In this document: positions 11,164 to 23,412 of the stretch, piece after piece
How positions within the stretch are numbered: position 1 is the first letter of the stretch
Layout: every line of letters begins with the position of its first letter
Assembly (NCBI GenBank): GCA_951802195.1
Contig: OX637622.1
Span: 124,001 to 188,000, forward strand
Length of the DNA: 64,000 bases
Direction of reading: 5' to 3'
Source: Tausonia pullulans
Taxonomy: Eukaryota > Basidiomycota > Tremellomycetes > Cystofilobasidiales > Mrakiaceae
Notes under the pieces: generated by a model
Seen by the model: the letters and a program-made list of their open reading frames with translations, nothing else
What the model was told of the DNA's origin: nothing
Database searches by the model: none
Translations under genes and position numbers: made by a program

Positions 11164-14100
11164 GCGGGTCGCTTGCCATCTCGCGTTGCTTTGAAATTGG
11201 AAGTGGGGAAGGGGGATGAAGGGGGGGGAGGAGAAGAAAGGGGAAGCAGATGTGTGTCTTTAGAGTCAACTTACGCCACCCATCATCTTAGTCAATGTTC
11301 CGATTCCCTTGCTCTCTACTCTTCTCTCCGGAAAAGAGTCTCTGCTGCACGCAACAGATCGAAACAATAGATTTTCGACAGTTGGGTCTCTGGGGCAGAT
11401 CATCTCCAGCTTCTAGATCCTTTCGCTCCTCGCCTCCGCCGTTCGACGCCTTGTCGCCGCTTCCACCAGCGTATTCCGTCCGCCTCTCTCAACCTTGTCG
11501 TCGCGGTATGCTGGCCGCCCCTCCTGCCACCCCCCCCCCCCCCCCCCCTCCCCTTCCTGTCTCCTCCTTCCTCGTCCGCCGATGGAAGATCGCTCTGACC
11601 TCTCCTCCTCCTCCTGGACGACAACCGGTGGGTTCCACGCCACCCAACCCATCGACCCGAGGGCAAGTGCGGGCCTCGGGCAGGCCATTCGGGCGAACCA
11701 TCGCGGGCGATGAGAGAGGGTAAGGCAGTGCAGCAGTGGGACATTTGGGGGGGGGATCGGAAGCATGAGGGGAGGGGTTGATGGTCTATATCTCGACGAG
11801 GACTGGTCGGTCCGTGGGTGGGGGTGGGGGTTTGTCATGAGGTGAGGAAGGACAGGAAGGACAGGCAGGCAGGCAGGCAGGGCAGGGCGGGCGGGAAGGA
11901 TGAGACGGCGAGGGCGCGCTTCCAATATGAGGACGATGTTTACCCCGGCGCACCAATCGATGCTAGGCCGGCCCACCAGGGGGGCGGTGTAAATGACTTG
12001 GGGGAACCGGGGAGGAGGGTGGTTCCTGGGAGGAACGCCATCTCAGGGTACGAGAGAGTCGACGAACCGACCAACCCAGGGGAGGGCGGATGGGGGCTGA
12101 TCTCGAGACTACTTAAAAACTGGAGTGCTATCAGCAGAGGATAAAATGGCAGCCGAGAAGGACAGACGCACGGGTCTGAGCTGAAGATATTTTCTCTTTT
12201 TTTTCTCGACGAAAAAAGGGGGAGCAGGTCCACAAGGAGGAGAAGAACATCCGAATAGCTGGAGGATCTCCGGCTGGAGCGTACAATCTCAGAGAGACCC
12301 GTAGATGGACAATAGAGGAGGCGCCTGAGATGAGGGCATGCCTGGTTGAGCACTGGCTCGGTTTCGGCGTGCTATGGTCCATCGAGGGAGGGAGCGCTCA
12401 GTGCCAGAGAAGAGAGCGCGCTTCAACAAGGGGAACCAAACCTTGCACTTGGAGCGAGCGGAGGACGGCAAAGTATGAAAGAGACTTGTTCTTCATACTT
12501 CCTATGAAGAACTGAGGGTCAGAGGATGACTTGGAGAGATAAGGAGAGAGACAGAGAGAGACTAGCCTGGGATGCAAGACCCAGATCAAGATCTACCCCT
12601 GTCCGTTCCTGATCAGCGCTGGCGTGTCGATTGCGACATAGCGAATGCCCCACCTGCAGCACGAAACTGATACAGCACAAGGCCGAGACGGATGCCTTAC
12701 CCTCAACGATGCCCGCAAGGATCCGAGCGAGCAGGATACCAAGGAGGAGCCTCGCGAGGACAATGCTCAGGGCCGACGATCGTCGGTCGGGAGGGGTCAG
12801 ATCGCCTGCTAGTGTGTGGGAAGAGAGTACGAGGCGGGACGGAGACGAGGCCGACAAGGGAACTAGGAGAGTTGTAAAACGACGAGGGGGCAGATCTGGC
12901 TGAAGGATGACGGAGAGCATGATAGACATTGAAGACCTGGAAGACGACGATGGGTTTCGAAGGAGTGCTTGTACCCTCGTCGTTGAAGCAGCACGTCAGT
13001 CTGACTTTGCGGTACGTACGTCTGCTCATAGCAAACATACGGCATAAAGCTCGCCGAAAGGGAGACAAAAACAAGCAACAGCTTCTTCCTCCTCACGAGA
13101 TCACCAGCAGGAAGATGGGCAGCAGACCGACGATGTACGATGCTCTGGAATATTATCGGGGTGTTGGGGACGTCCTCGACTTGTACGCCCTTGTCAGCGC
13201 GATACTATAGAGAGCCTCATTCAGAGAGGGCATTGTACACCCAGGTGATACCAAACTCTTGCTCGACGACGGCGAGTATCGACTGGGGCAAGTACAAATT
13301 TGACACCGCTGTCAAGTTTTCGATCTAAGTCAACCCCACGCGTTCGGTACGCACTCAACGCAGCGCTTAACCCAAAGTCAGCGTTCTGCATTTCAAACCT
13401 TCATAAGCCCTTCTCCGTCCAGAAAGCTAGCGACGAAACAAGAATGGCACGCATGAGAAAGAGCACGAACTCAGGCGGCCGATTGTCTCACCGAAGTCCC
13501 CTCGGGACCGGGAGAAACCCGAGGTCGTGTGTGGCCAATGTGTCGCCATTGCGAGGGTCTTCTGCCATCACCACCGTGGAAAGAAGGAGTCTTGGGTCTG
13601 GACGAGAGCGACCGCTGGTGGGGAAGGAAGACGAGGGGTGGTCGTCTTCGAGGACATGCTGCTTGCGAGAGGCGGCGTTGCCCGATCGGCAGCAACGAGA
13701 AAGTTTCGTGGGATAAGGCGGACCATGGTTCGTAGGTTTCAATCATGAAGAGATTTGTGAAGAGATTTGCTGGCTCACTCATTCAAGCTCAAAATTAGTC
13801 TCGCCGAAGAAGGGCGACAACAAGGTGGAGACTAATGCCAGCTTAGGGCTTTCCCGTGTGGAACGGAGTTCATGCTTAAAACCATTTCGACACGTGGCTC
13901 GGTACAAGGCACTAAATCGGATCGCAGAAGACCTGATTGCATGAGACTAAGTAGCCAATGGTGAAACGGGAGCGTGACCCTAACTTGTCCACCCAACTAA
14001 CGTTGTCGTGCTTCGCCGGGTAAGAGACGGCGAAGAGGTGTGCGGGCCTGGTCTGGTTAAACCTGGAAGAGCTTCAATGCAGGTGCGACGAAGTAAGCAC

Positions 14101-14559
14101 TGGTGACAGAAAATAATAAAAGAAGCTCAGGCTGGTAGATGGAAATTGAGAGCGAAAAGGCCGGAAGAATCGGTCAGTTCGGTCATGTCCGTCCGCATGC
14201 ATACCTGGCCTCTCGAACGTAGCCAGTCATCCTGCAGGGTCACGCGCTTTCGTGTCCCTTTGCTTTTTCGACACATTCGATTCAATGTGAAACATGACAA
14301 ACGATGAGATGAAGTACGTACGTGCCAACCCCGCGTCAAGCGGGTGAAAGCTGAAGGAGGAGCAAGAGTCGTGGATTAGGGAAGAATATTAGAGAGCTTT
14401 GAGTACGTGAGAGGAAAGAAAAATGGACAAGAGGAGACGAAAGGGAGCAGAGTAGCGAAGAGTGAAGTACACAAGTAAGGTCGTAATGTATGAATCCAAA
14501 GAGCACTCAGGAGAAGAAGAGGAAATAGACAACAAAAGATGAAGGAAGGGTCGTACTCA
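11164..14559. other. Gene-poor stretch, possible decayed membrane-protein gene on the minus strand
   Basis: 3.4 kb without a convincing gene model. On the minus strand between about 13730 and 12650 there are scattered hydrophobic peptides in changing frames (FVLFLMRAILVSSLAFW; VGLLPIFLLVIS; LARLLLGILLARILAGI), some next to plausible GT/AG sites. They could be exons of an unrecognised transporter or the relic of one. A run of about 20 C at 11531-11549 and G-runs near 8250 and 11222 are low complexity. From 13740 to 14500 the sequence is less GC-rich than its surroundings and has no ORF of note. No transposon ends or target-site duplications are seen. Confidence 0.4.
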
Positions 14560-17500
14560 TCAACGACCGAGCATGCCCTCCCGCATCTCCATCTCGCCGC
14601 CATCGAGTCCACCGCCAATACCACCCGAGCGATCCAAGCGGACCTTGTCAAGGACCCCACCGAGACCAGCGAACTGCATACCAGCGATGAACATCTCCAG
14701 CGCTATCATCCAAACACGTCCGACCACACGCTGGACGAGTCCGACGCCCCATGTCCGAGCGAGGACAGCCCGGGACATGGTCTGCCACCAAGCAGGCTGC
14801 TGTTGAAGTTCGGAGGCGATGCTGCTGCTGCTGCTGCCGTCGGCCCCCGGGGAAGCCTTGGACTTGAGAAGGACCGGAAGGAGGGTGAGCAACGAGAGAC
14901 AGATGAGCTTGAAGATGAGCGCCGGGTCGCGGAGGAGCGATGAGAGCGACTCGGGCTCTGGAGCCGGGACGACGCCAAAGGAGGAAGTCGAGGAGGTGAA
15001 AGGATCCGTAGAGGAGATGCCGCCGGGGCCGATGGTAGTGGTGTTGATAGCCGAGACGCGCATGAGGATGGCACCAACCTGGGAGGTAACGTAGTTCCAG
15101 CTGAGAGAACCGGCGGCGAAGGTCCCGCAAAAGACACCCCAAGGGACACCGACGACACCGCAAGCAACGTTCATGCCACTCCAGGGAACGAGACCCGTCG
15201 CGCGCATGATGAGGAGCCGTTTCCAGGCCGAGGAGGTTGAAGGCGTCGTCGTGGCCATCGAAGAGACAGAGGACGAGGCAATCGAGGCCCGGACGAGTGC
15301 AAGCTGGGTCGGGAAGAGGAGCGTGATGATGGGCGAGAGTGGTTGGGAGAGGAGGTAGGACGAGAGACCGCCGAGTGTAGTGGTCACGGTGAGGAAGAGA
15401 ACTGCGGGGATCGAGGGGAGGAGGGCGCCGAGGAGAATATTCTGAGGGACCAGGCGATGAAGTCAGCGATTCTGATCACCATGCACACAGCAGACAGGCA
15501 GGCTTTGAACGGACAAGGATGACTGAGCCAGGCACCGACCAGGCGTGCGTCCAGACACCTGTAAAGCCGAGACCGAGCATGGTGTGGAGGTAGCCCGTGC
15601 GGGACTCGGTCATGTAGTCGATGATGGAGGACGACAAAAGCTGGATATCGGCCGTCGATTTCGGGAGCGAGCTCCGAAGAGCAGGGGGTCTGGAAGAGTG
15701 AGCTCAAGATCAGTCCAGGGTTGACATTGGCACGTGACGAGCAATTGACGCACATAGGTAGACTCCTGAGGAGACCGACTACGATGCCCAGGCTGAGGAA
15801 GAAGAGAACTCCGATGACGCAGAGCGTCGGGATCATGCCCTTGGCGAGGCTCGCAAGCTCGGCGCTCGTGACTTTGCGCGCTCCTCCTAAAGCTGCAGCC
15901 GAGACGTCGTTCTCATTGTCCTCGTCGAGCAGAGGGCGGTGGGTGTAGTGGTGGCGGTGGTGATCGACGGGGAAGCCGTAGTTCGAAAGACTGGTGCTCG
16001 AGAGCGCCGGTGTCCCCAGTGTAATCGCCGAGCGACTCCCCCGAGCAAGGCCGTAGAAGCCCCCACTAGTCGAGTTGAAGGGCGGCGTTGGCGGCGGGGA
16101 CGTGAAGGTGAGGGTAGGCCTTCGGCCCATCGAGGGCGGGAGAGGGAGGTGAGGTTGAGACGCGAGCTTGAGGTTCAGGCTCGACTCGGACCCGGCGATA
16201 GAGCCCGTCTCGGAGGATGACCGGGGCGAGTCCTGAAATCGATCATCGTGGTCGTCGTCATCATCGTCGTCTCTCGACGCCGACGAGTACTCCGTGCCCC
16301 GAGAGGAAGGCGCTGGGAAACCGGTGTCCTCCTCCTCGTCCGAGAAAGAACCCCAGCGACGCTGCATGCGTTGCTTCTCGCGGCTTGTCGGCGAGGCCGG
16401 CGAGTTGGCCGTCGTCGACGAGGCCGATTCCGGACCACGGAGGATGTCATTGAGCCGGTCCCAAGCCCGGCGGGAGGTGCCAGCGACCAGTGAGGACGCC
16501 GCCGAAACCGCACCGGGCTTGGATGAAGACGATGACGACGACGACGACCCGTGCGGCCAAGATGAAGAGGATGAGGGTCCGACGGACGGGCCAAAGTGAG
16601 CTTCCTGCCTCGCGATGGTCGAATATGACGACTTGCGGCCGATTGTCATCGACTTGCGCAGTGCTCCGGCCTTCAGGTTATTGGAGGAGGACGCCCCTCC
16701 CTCTCCAGCTGCCGCTCCTGTCGGGGAGGCAGGCTTGGCAAGCGGCGAGGGCCGCTGCAGCCCACCGGACCGATGAAGCTGACGTCCAACGTCGTTGTCC
16801 GTCGTCCTTCGCTCGCCCAGGGACGCACTCCGCGAACGTGCGCCCCGGGTGCCACCCTCAAGGCCAGCGACGAACGCGCTGGGGGCGACGAGACCGTTCG
16901 AACGAGCTGACGTGTTGCGGGTAGAAGAAGACGACGCGTTGGGAGGGGTACTGCTGCTACCGTTGGCTCCGAGCGGGCCGAACGGCTTGTCAGGCGTGTC
17001 GGGCTCGAGGACGGGATAGAGCGTTGAGGGCGGGATCGCGAGCGAGAGGGTGGGTGCCCTTGATCTGTACGGGAGGGTCGTAGGAAGGAGCGAGGGCGAG
17101 CCCTGGTGGGAGCTGACGGTCGACGTCGACGACTCCAGGGTCGCCGGGAGGAGCGACGTGGGGTCCGTCGAGGTGATAGAACGTCCTCTGGTGGCGGGTG
17201 GATGGCGTCAGCGTCGGCGAAAGGGCGGATGCGAATGTTGTTGTTGGGCAGGGTGACGATGATGGAGAGAGAGAGAGAAGGGCAGCAAGCGAGCAGAAAC
17301 ACAGGATGTCAGCACACTTGGCTCTCCTGCCTCGCCTGGTCCAAGGGGGGGCAGGACCCGCGCCGAAGCTATGCATGCCGAGCAGGCAAGCGAGTCAAGA
17401 AGGGACTGGAAAATGGCGAGGCAGCCTTCGGCGTTCTGCCTCGGGGGCCGTTCTTGCTAAGGAAGACCGAGGAGCCCCGGGCTGACAAGCGCCTCGGGCG

Positions 17501-18397
17501 CCGGCCTAGGGAGGCAAGCCCTGGCCAGATCGCTGCCTGCCCCGTCCCCGTGCGTCGACAGCAAGGCAGCACGGCGCCTCGTGAGCTAAGGAGAGGCCGA
17601 GTGACGCAGACAGCGGCAGAGAACGAGGGAGAGGCAGCAGCGAGAGAGAATAGCAAGCGCTAGCATCGGCAGGGACCGGCAGCGTTGCTCGCCTCGCCTC
17701 GTCATCCTCCCTGACCGGAAGCGAGGAGGGGACAACGACGAGGGGCGGCCTCGATCGGAGCTCAGCTGGGCTTCGTCATACATGCAGGCGCCGCGTTAGA
17801 CGGCCTCTACGCTTGCCAGGCAGAGGCTGCAGAGCTGCACTCTGCCCACACGAGCAGGGCCTCAGCGGCATGTCGCCTCCTTGGCTTTCTTCCCCCCTGC
17901 TCTCGCTGCCCCTGTCTGAGCAGAACAAGCTCGGCGCGAAGGAGCGGCCGAAACGCGCAGGCGATTCTCGCTCGCACGCGTCCCCCCGCCCAGTCGCCGC
18001 TCGCCCGCCCGCGCCTCCACTCGACCATGCCAGAGACAGAATGGGGAAACGAGGCAACGGCGCACCTGCTACGCATCCTGGAGAAACTGGGCCGAAGGGC
18101 GGAAGAGGCCGACGAGGCAGAGGCCGTCGGGGTCGTGGGAACGTCGAGAGGGGGGACGTCGAAGGCGGCAGCAGCTGACGCGTTCGTCGAGGTCGTGGGA
18201 GAGGCGTGACTGGACAAGGAGGTGCTGGCGAAGGAATGGAACGAGGTCCGGGAACGTGTCGGGAGGTGGGGGCGGGGCGAGGACGAGGCAGGCGCGTGTT
18301 GCTGAAGGGGCGAGGCAGGCGACGTCGTCGTCGAAGAGCTGCTGGTCGTTGCGGCCTGCGGCAGCGGCGGCGGATGTTGAGGTTGGTCCGCCGGCAT
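14560..18397 (-). CDS. TMEM41/VTT-domain (SNARE-associated Golgi protein family) membrane protein
   Basis: Multi-pass ER membrane protein of the VTT (DedA/TMEM41/VMP1) family, whose studied members scramble phospholipids and support autophagy. The start ATG at 18397-18395 gives MPADQPQHPPPLPQ. Exon 1 (18397-18066) is Ser/Pro-rich and ends RMRS. An unusually long 878-nt intron follows, with a CTGAC branch site upstream of the acceptor at 17188. The second exon is disordered (poly-Ser, poly-Asp) and then has the membrane segment MIPTLCVIGVLFFLSLGIVV. The VTT core includes GLGFTGVWTHAWSVPGSVIL, TTTLGGLSSYLL and RATGLVPWSGMNVACG, then FAAGSLSWNYVTSQVGAIL. A last segment, LICLSLLTLLPVLL, is followed by a Gly-rich tail ending EGMLGR. 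The long N-terminal disordered part makes it larger than animal TMEM41 proteins. Confidence 0.85.
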
Positions 18398-19377
18398 GAC
18401 TGAGAAGCTAGGCGGCGTGTTTCTCGGTGAGCCCGGCCGGGTGAATGGGAGAGCGGAGAGGCGGTGTTGGTAAGGGGGAGGACGAACGATGGAGAGCGGA
18501 GAGGGCGGGGCCGTTCTGGACCATTTCAAGCGGTGGTTCGTTCATTTGGCCTGGCAAGAGCGCGGAGGCCTCATGGATCGAGCGTCGCCAGCCAGGCCCC
18601 CGCCACTTGCCAGTGCCTTGCCCTGTCTGTCTGCTCGCATTGTGAGGTGCTATATGCCCTTCTCTCCTCGGTTCTCTCTGTCTCACGACCATCGTTCTCG
18701 ACGGCAGCACCATGGCTTCGTCGACACTGCTCGCTGCTGACTGGCGCGCGTCACTCTCTCACTGAGACCGCTGCAAACGTCCAATCCAAGCAAACTCAGG
18801 GGTGTTGGCTCATCGGCATGCTGCTGACGAACTCCTTCCTCTTCTCTCCCCTCTCTGACCGCTGACGCCGAGCCCCCTTCTCAGCACACGATCGGAGAAG
18901 AGAGTCGAGGGCTGCGAAGCAGGAGTCGTTTTTAGCTCCCCAGACCCAAGCATGCTTGCTCTCTTATTCTGAACCCCTTGCCTGTTCGGCTCAGCACCTT
19001 GCCGGACCCGGCCTTTCGCTTTTCCCTGCTCCTCTCTCATTTCTATCGGCCGGGTCTACGGGTTTCAGGCCTTCGCTTACTCTGAGAGCCGGCGGGGTGG
19101 GCGAGGTGGCGAAATGAGGAGGAGGGAAAATGGGGGACGGAAGACGGATCGGAGCACCGGAAACACGGGGAAGAGGCGAGGTAGTACCCACCCCGTTGCC
19201 CGTCAAATCTGTCTCTCGTGTTGACAGGCCGCCGTTCCGCTCGCTTTTGGACAGACAGGAGAGAAAGGTTCATAAAAATGTCGTTGCAGTCGTTAGGAAA
19301 GACCAGAGTAGCTAGCTAAAGGCTAAGATTAGGGCAAAGAGATACGAGAGATAGAGGGAGACAGGCTCTATGCGAAG
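18398..19377. other. Intergenic region
   Basis: 980 bp upstream of the VTT gene and downstream of the small Ser-rich ORF. It is the likely promoter of the former. I see only short ORF shadows. Confidence 0.4.
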
Positions 19378-19917
19378 CTATGATGATGACTCGTGGAGAA
19401 CGCCGACCCATCCGCCACGCTTAAGCTCGACGCGCTTGACACCCGCCGCCCGAGGGTCCACCGGCAAGGGAGTGTTGCGCCGCTCGAGAGGGGCAGGTCG
19501 ACGAGGGTTGAGGGAGCCCTTGGGGACGAGCTCTATTGGGACGAGGAAGAGCGACTCCGCCTCGGAAGTTTCGTAGAACGAAGTCGGCGTCGAGGGCGGC
19601 GTCAACGGGAGGCTGGCGGCGACCGAAGCCTGAGCAGGGAGGTCGGCCGCTGGCGAGACGGGTGTCACCGGGGCCGAGTAGGAGGCCGACGACGACGATG
19701 ATGAGGAAGACGAGGAACGGGACGACGGCGACGACGAGTAGTGGCGGCTGAAGCGAGGACACTTGCCGAGATTGCGGGAGAGCGTCCGGGAGAGCCGATA
19801 GAGCGGCCGCCTGGTAAGCGTCGTCTCGAGCGAAGCAACCTCCGGGTCGGCCTTGGCGTTGGCGGACGAGGAGGAGAAGGAGAAGGGCCGCGACGTGGAC
19901 GGCGAGAGGGAGAACAT
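19378..19917 (-). CDS. Hypothetical Ser/Pro-rich protein, 179 residues
   Basis: Single uninterrupted reading frame beginning MFSLSPSTSRPFSFSSSS, with a basic stretch (TRRPLYRLSRTLSRNLGK), a poly-Ser run in the middle and a C-terminal part containing LFLVPIELVPKGSLNPRRP and GGWVGVLHESSS. I recognise no domain and no homolog. The N-terminal mix of Ser and Arg is compatible with a mitochondrial presequence, but that is only a guess. An ORF this long can arise by chance in GC-rich DNA, so it may be spurious or may have further exons. Confidence 0.45.
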   Translation of the reverse strand: MFSLSPSTSRPFSFSSSSANAKADPEVASLETTLTRRPLYRLSRTLSRNLGKCPRFSRHYSSSPSSRSSSSSSSSSSASYSAPVTPVSPAADLPAQASVAASLPLTPPSTPTSFYETSEAESLFLVPIELVPKGSLNPRRPAPLERRNTPLPVDPRAAGVKRVELKRGGWVGVLHESSS

Positions 19918-20787
19918 GTTTGCGAGGAGACGACTGAGAGGAAACCAGTGTCAAAATACCGCCCGACCGACCGGTATGCCGGGTGTAACTCACAAGCTAG
20001 GCCGACAGTATTTTGGGTTGATTGAGTGACGCAGGATGCGATGGAGTGGGATGTGGTTGGGGATGACAGACAAGGCCACTCCCGCCTCTTTTATGACTCA
20101 AGGCGAAGGCGGGCCGAATGGACAAGAGGACATGTAAGCTGGCCCCCGGCGGCATGCCCGAGGGAGCCGCAGGCTGACACAGCGTCGTGTGAGCCGGCGA
20201 CCCAAAGCTCCAGCGCGCCCTCGCCGATCCCCCGCCCCCTCCACCGTCTCCCGCCTTTGTCACCCCTCTGGCAGGCTGCTGCTGCCTGCCTGCGGGCGGT
20301 GGCGGTGGGGATCCTCGCTGGTGAGCCGGCGAGGGCGATGTCGAGCTGACCGAAGCGAGGTTTCGCACTCCCCCTCTTCCACATCGACAAGCCAGAGACA
20401 TGCGAGACGCCACCATGGGCCGGTTCCGGCCTCGGCGAGCGCATGATGAAGCCCTGGATCGGGAAAGCAGGATTGAGAGGTCGACCGGTCATGGCCTCCG
20501 TCAGCTCGGCGAGAACATGACCGCGAGGAGCCCGAAAGCTCCTTGTCGTCCCTCGGCGGGCGGCCTTGCCCTTCCACGTCGTCGCGTTTTCAACCTCGAC
20601 TCTGCTTTGATTGTCTCTTGGGAACACAGGAGTGCGATATGATCATGGGCTCGGAACCGAGTGTGCGTGCAGCCGCAGTCGCTCCAAGTGCTGTGCTGGA
20701 GGGCGGCGGCGTGAGGCCTGGGCCACTGACCTCACCCGTGAATGCTCTTTCGCTTCGCTCTCGCTTGCGGCCCTACAACCATCAAGC
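19918..20787. other. Intergenic region before MAG1
   Basis: 870 bp between the divergent Ser-rich ORF and MAG1. A minus-strand ORF of 178 codons at 20091-20627 has no family resemblance and skewed composition; I treat it as chance. It probably holds the MAG1 promoter. Confidence 0.4.
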
Positions 20788-22214
20788 ATGCCCACCGCCA
20801 CGCGAGCAGCCGCCTCCCTCGCGAAGCGTTCCGCCTCCTCCGCAACGTCGTCCGCGGCCCAGCAGCCGCTTGCTTTTCCTGCAGCCAAGAAGCGAAGGGT
20901 TGCCACCAAGAAGCCTGCGGGCGAGGCGGCCAAGGCCGCTAGCGGGGGCGGCACTCCTAGCACCAACGCCGCCGCCGACGGCGTCGTCCTCATCCCTTCG
21001 AGCGCAAACACGGCGACGACGACGATTCCCGCACCACCCGCCTCGACGCATGTCGCCCGTATCCCGCTCTCCTTCTCACTCGAGGCGGCTCAGAAGTATC
21101 TTGTCGACGTCGACGCCCGCTTCGGACCGATCTTTGCTAGGGCGGGTCCCTGCAAGCCCTTCGTTGATGCGACCCCGGGCGAGCTGGAGAAGCCCGTGGA
21201 TGTCTTCCGGAGCCTAACGGTCAGCATCCTTGGCCAGCAGATCAGCTGGCTGGCGGCCAGATCGATTACCCATCGTTTGTAAGCGAGCATCTCTGCCGGC
21301 GCTAGCCGAGGCCTCTCGATCTCGCTTGGCTTGCTCACCATCCGCTCATGATTCTACAGCATTCGGCTCTGGTTCGCGGACGAGCTTCCCGAGAAGCACG
21401 AGCTGAATCCGGAAGAGGCTGCTAAGTATGTTTGGTTGCTCGTCTCTCGATCTTCCCTTGCTCATGCGGTGTGACGTATTCGCGTTCTTGCAGGTATGCG
21501 CACCACTTCCCCACCCCTACCCAGGTTCTCTCGGTCGACATCGTCACACTCCGGAGCGCGGGCCTCTCGCAGCGTAAGGCTGAGTACATCCAGGGCCTCG
21601 CCGACAAGTTTGTCAGCGGCGAGCTCTCCGCCGAGCACCTCATCAAAGCGGACGACGACGAGGTCTTGAAAAAGTTGACGGGCGTCCGGTGAGTTGAGCT
21701 GAGATGCCGGGCCCTCCTTCCGGAACGCTGACGCGTCTCGAAACTTCTCAGAGGCATTGGAAAGTGGACGGTCGAAATGTTCAGCATGTTTACCCTCCGT
21801 CGGCCCGATGTCCTCTCTGCCGCCGACCTCGGTCTTCAAAAGGGCCTCCTTCGGTTCACGCTCCTCCCTTTCCCTTCATCCACTGCTCCTCCTCTCCCGT
21901 CCACGAGCGACGACCCCATCCTCCTCCCGACGGATCCCTTGCCGCCTCATCCTTCCGCTTCCGAGGTCGCCGCCGTCGCGCAAGATGTGCAGACAGGCGA
22001 CCCCCTTCTCTCCGTTTCGGTCCTTCGCTCGCGTCTCTCTGGCAAGAAGGTGAAAGGCGGAGCGTATCTCACACCGGACGAGATGGCCCGCCTCACAGAC
22101 AGCTGGAGGCCGTATCGGTCCGTCGGGGCTTACTACCTCTGGGACGTGGCGGATGGGACGGCGGATGCTGCCTCGGAGGTGGCAACGCCGGCGGTGGCGA
22201 CGCCGACGGTGTAG
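20788..22214 (+). CDS. MAG1: DNA-3-methyladenine glycosylase II (AlkA/Mag1, HhH-GPD)
   Basis: Base-excision-repair glycosylase that removes alkylated purines. The start ATG at 20788 gives MPTATRAAASLAKRS, an N terminus rich in Ala/Lys with AKKRR, a possible nuclear signal. The catalytic domain begins VDVFRSLTVSILGQQIS and WLAARSITHR. Four exons follow: 20788 to about 21280, a short one near 21361-21425 (IRLWFADELPEKHELN), one from about 21494 to 21690, and the last from about 21752. The helix-hairpin-helix reads LTGVRGIGKWTVEMFSMF, followed by the catalytic Asp in VLSAADLG. The C-terminal part contains a family-typical WRPYRSVGAYYLWDV. An Ala/Thr/Val-rich tail ends VATPTV. All key residues are present. 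Confidence 0.93.
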
Positions 22215-22317
22215 ATTTGATCAGGGTGGATTGTTGTATTACTTTCACATACATGGCTCGCGACTGGGCGAGGAATGAGAAAAGAAAAAAAGCGAGCTGG
22301 GTGGCATCATCACCTCT

Positions 22318-23057
22318 TCAGCCTCTCCTCCCTGCCGTCTTCTCCCCACCCCCTTGCTCCATCAACCACCCCAGCAACCCCTTTATCTCCGCCCAGCACG
22401 CCGCCTCCAACTCCTTGTTTCTCCCTCCTCGTCCCCTGCAAGCGGCCTCGCAGGCATCAACCCGCCGCTTGGCGCGCGTCCTCGCCTCGCGCAGGGACAA
22501 CCCCGCCGGCTTGGCCGCGAGCTCGTCGGGCGAGGCGTACGCTCGGAGCAGGGACGGGTGCGAGACGCGGTCGAACCTGGAGGGAACGCGATCGCTCCAT
22601 CGTCAGCTCTACGGGCGGCCCCACCTCGCGCGAGACGAGCGAAACGGATCGACGCTTCGACCGGCGACGGACCAGTACTGAGCGTTCCACCACTCGCCCT
22701 CGCCCTCGTACCGATGGAGGATGGCGTGGTAGTAGTTGAAGACCGTCTGCTGGACGTCCTCATGAGCCTGGGCGATGGTATGCGCTGATGGGACGTCCGA
22801 GTTCAAGAGGTGGAGGCCTGGAAGGAGGACTAGTGGGAGACCTGTGTAGATCGGTAGCTCGCTCAGGGGTGAGGCCAAAAAGAGATATGGACGGGCAAAG
22901 AGGGCAACGACGGACCGGATGAGTTGATGAGCGGTGTCAGAGACGAGTCCCAGGGCCCGGCTCCAGATGTGACCGGGTCGAGGGGGCCTGGTGCGCGGTC
23001 AAGAAGAGGGTGGAGGTTGGACGGCAGGTGCTGCTTGAGGACGGCGTCGAGGGTCAT
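22318..23057 (-). CDS. Conserved hypothetical protein with HAILHR...NAQYWFDRVSHP motif
   Basis: Three exons on the minus strand. The start at 23057 gives MTLDAVLKQHLPSNLHPLLD. The second exon reads LPIYTGLPLVLLPGLHLLNS, then AHEDVQQTVFNYYHAILHRYEG and NAQYW. An intron (GTCCGT...CCTCCAG, with a CTGAC branch site) splits the Trp codon. The last exon continues FDRVSHPSLLRAYASPDELA and ends at a TGA (22320-22318). The H-A-I-L/M-H-R-x-E...NAxYWxRRVxxHP pattern is, as I recall it, conserved in a family of small uncharacterised proteins of fungi, plants and bacteria. No biochemical role is known to me. The first intron boundary and the start are less certain than the last join. Divergent from the ALKBH6-like gene. 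Confidence 0.7.
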
Positions 23058-23412
23058 GTCGTATGAGATGGAGAGGGAGAGAGATGGAGAGAAAAGGCGG
23101 AGGTCCGGAGAATGTAGGACGGCGAGACGGGCGAGGCCGAAGTCGAGCAGTGACGTCGGCTCCCTCTCTCTTGGACCCCTTCTCACAGACACCTGCTTTG
23201 TTGAGCAAAGGTATTGCCGGCCCTTGAGCATGAGAGATCATGTGAGTTGAGCTATCCGGCGTTTGAAGCTAACGGGCTAACGGTCTGAGGGGCTAACGAT
23301 TGGGATGGTGGAAACGTGACAGATCCGACAGGTCGGCGCGAATGACACGTCGTTCTTCCTCCCCTCGCTCCCACCTCCACCTGTAACGACCATCCGCGTT
23401 TCTCGCTCAGCC
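23058..23412. promoter_or_regulatory. Divergent promoter region
   Basis: 355 bp between two starts. Three copies of gctaacg occur within about 35 bp near 23267-23299, a possible protein-binding repeat. Its meaning is unknown. Confidence 0.35.

Noticed and set aside
20091-20627. 178-codon minus-strand ORF upstream of MAG1
   Set aside because: No recognisable domain, biased composition and position in a promoter region. Likely chance in GC-rich DNA.
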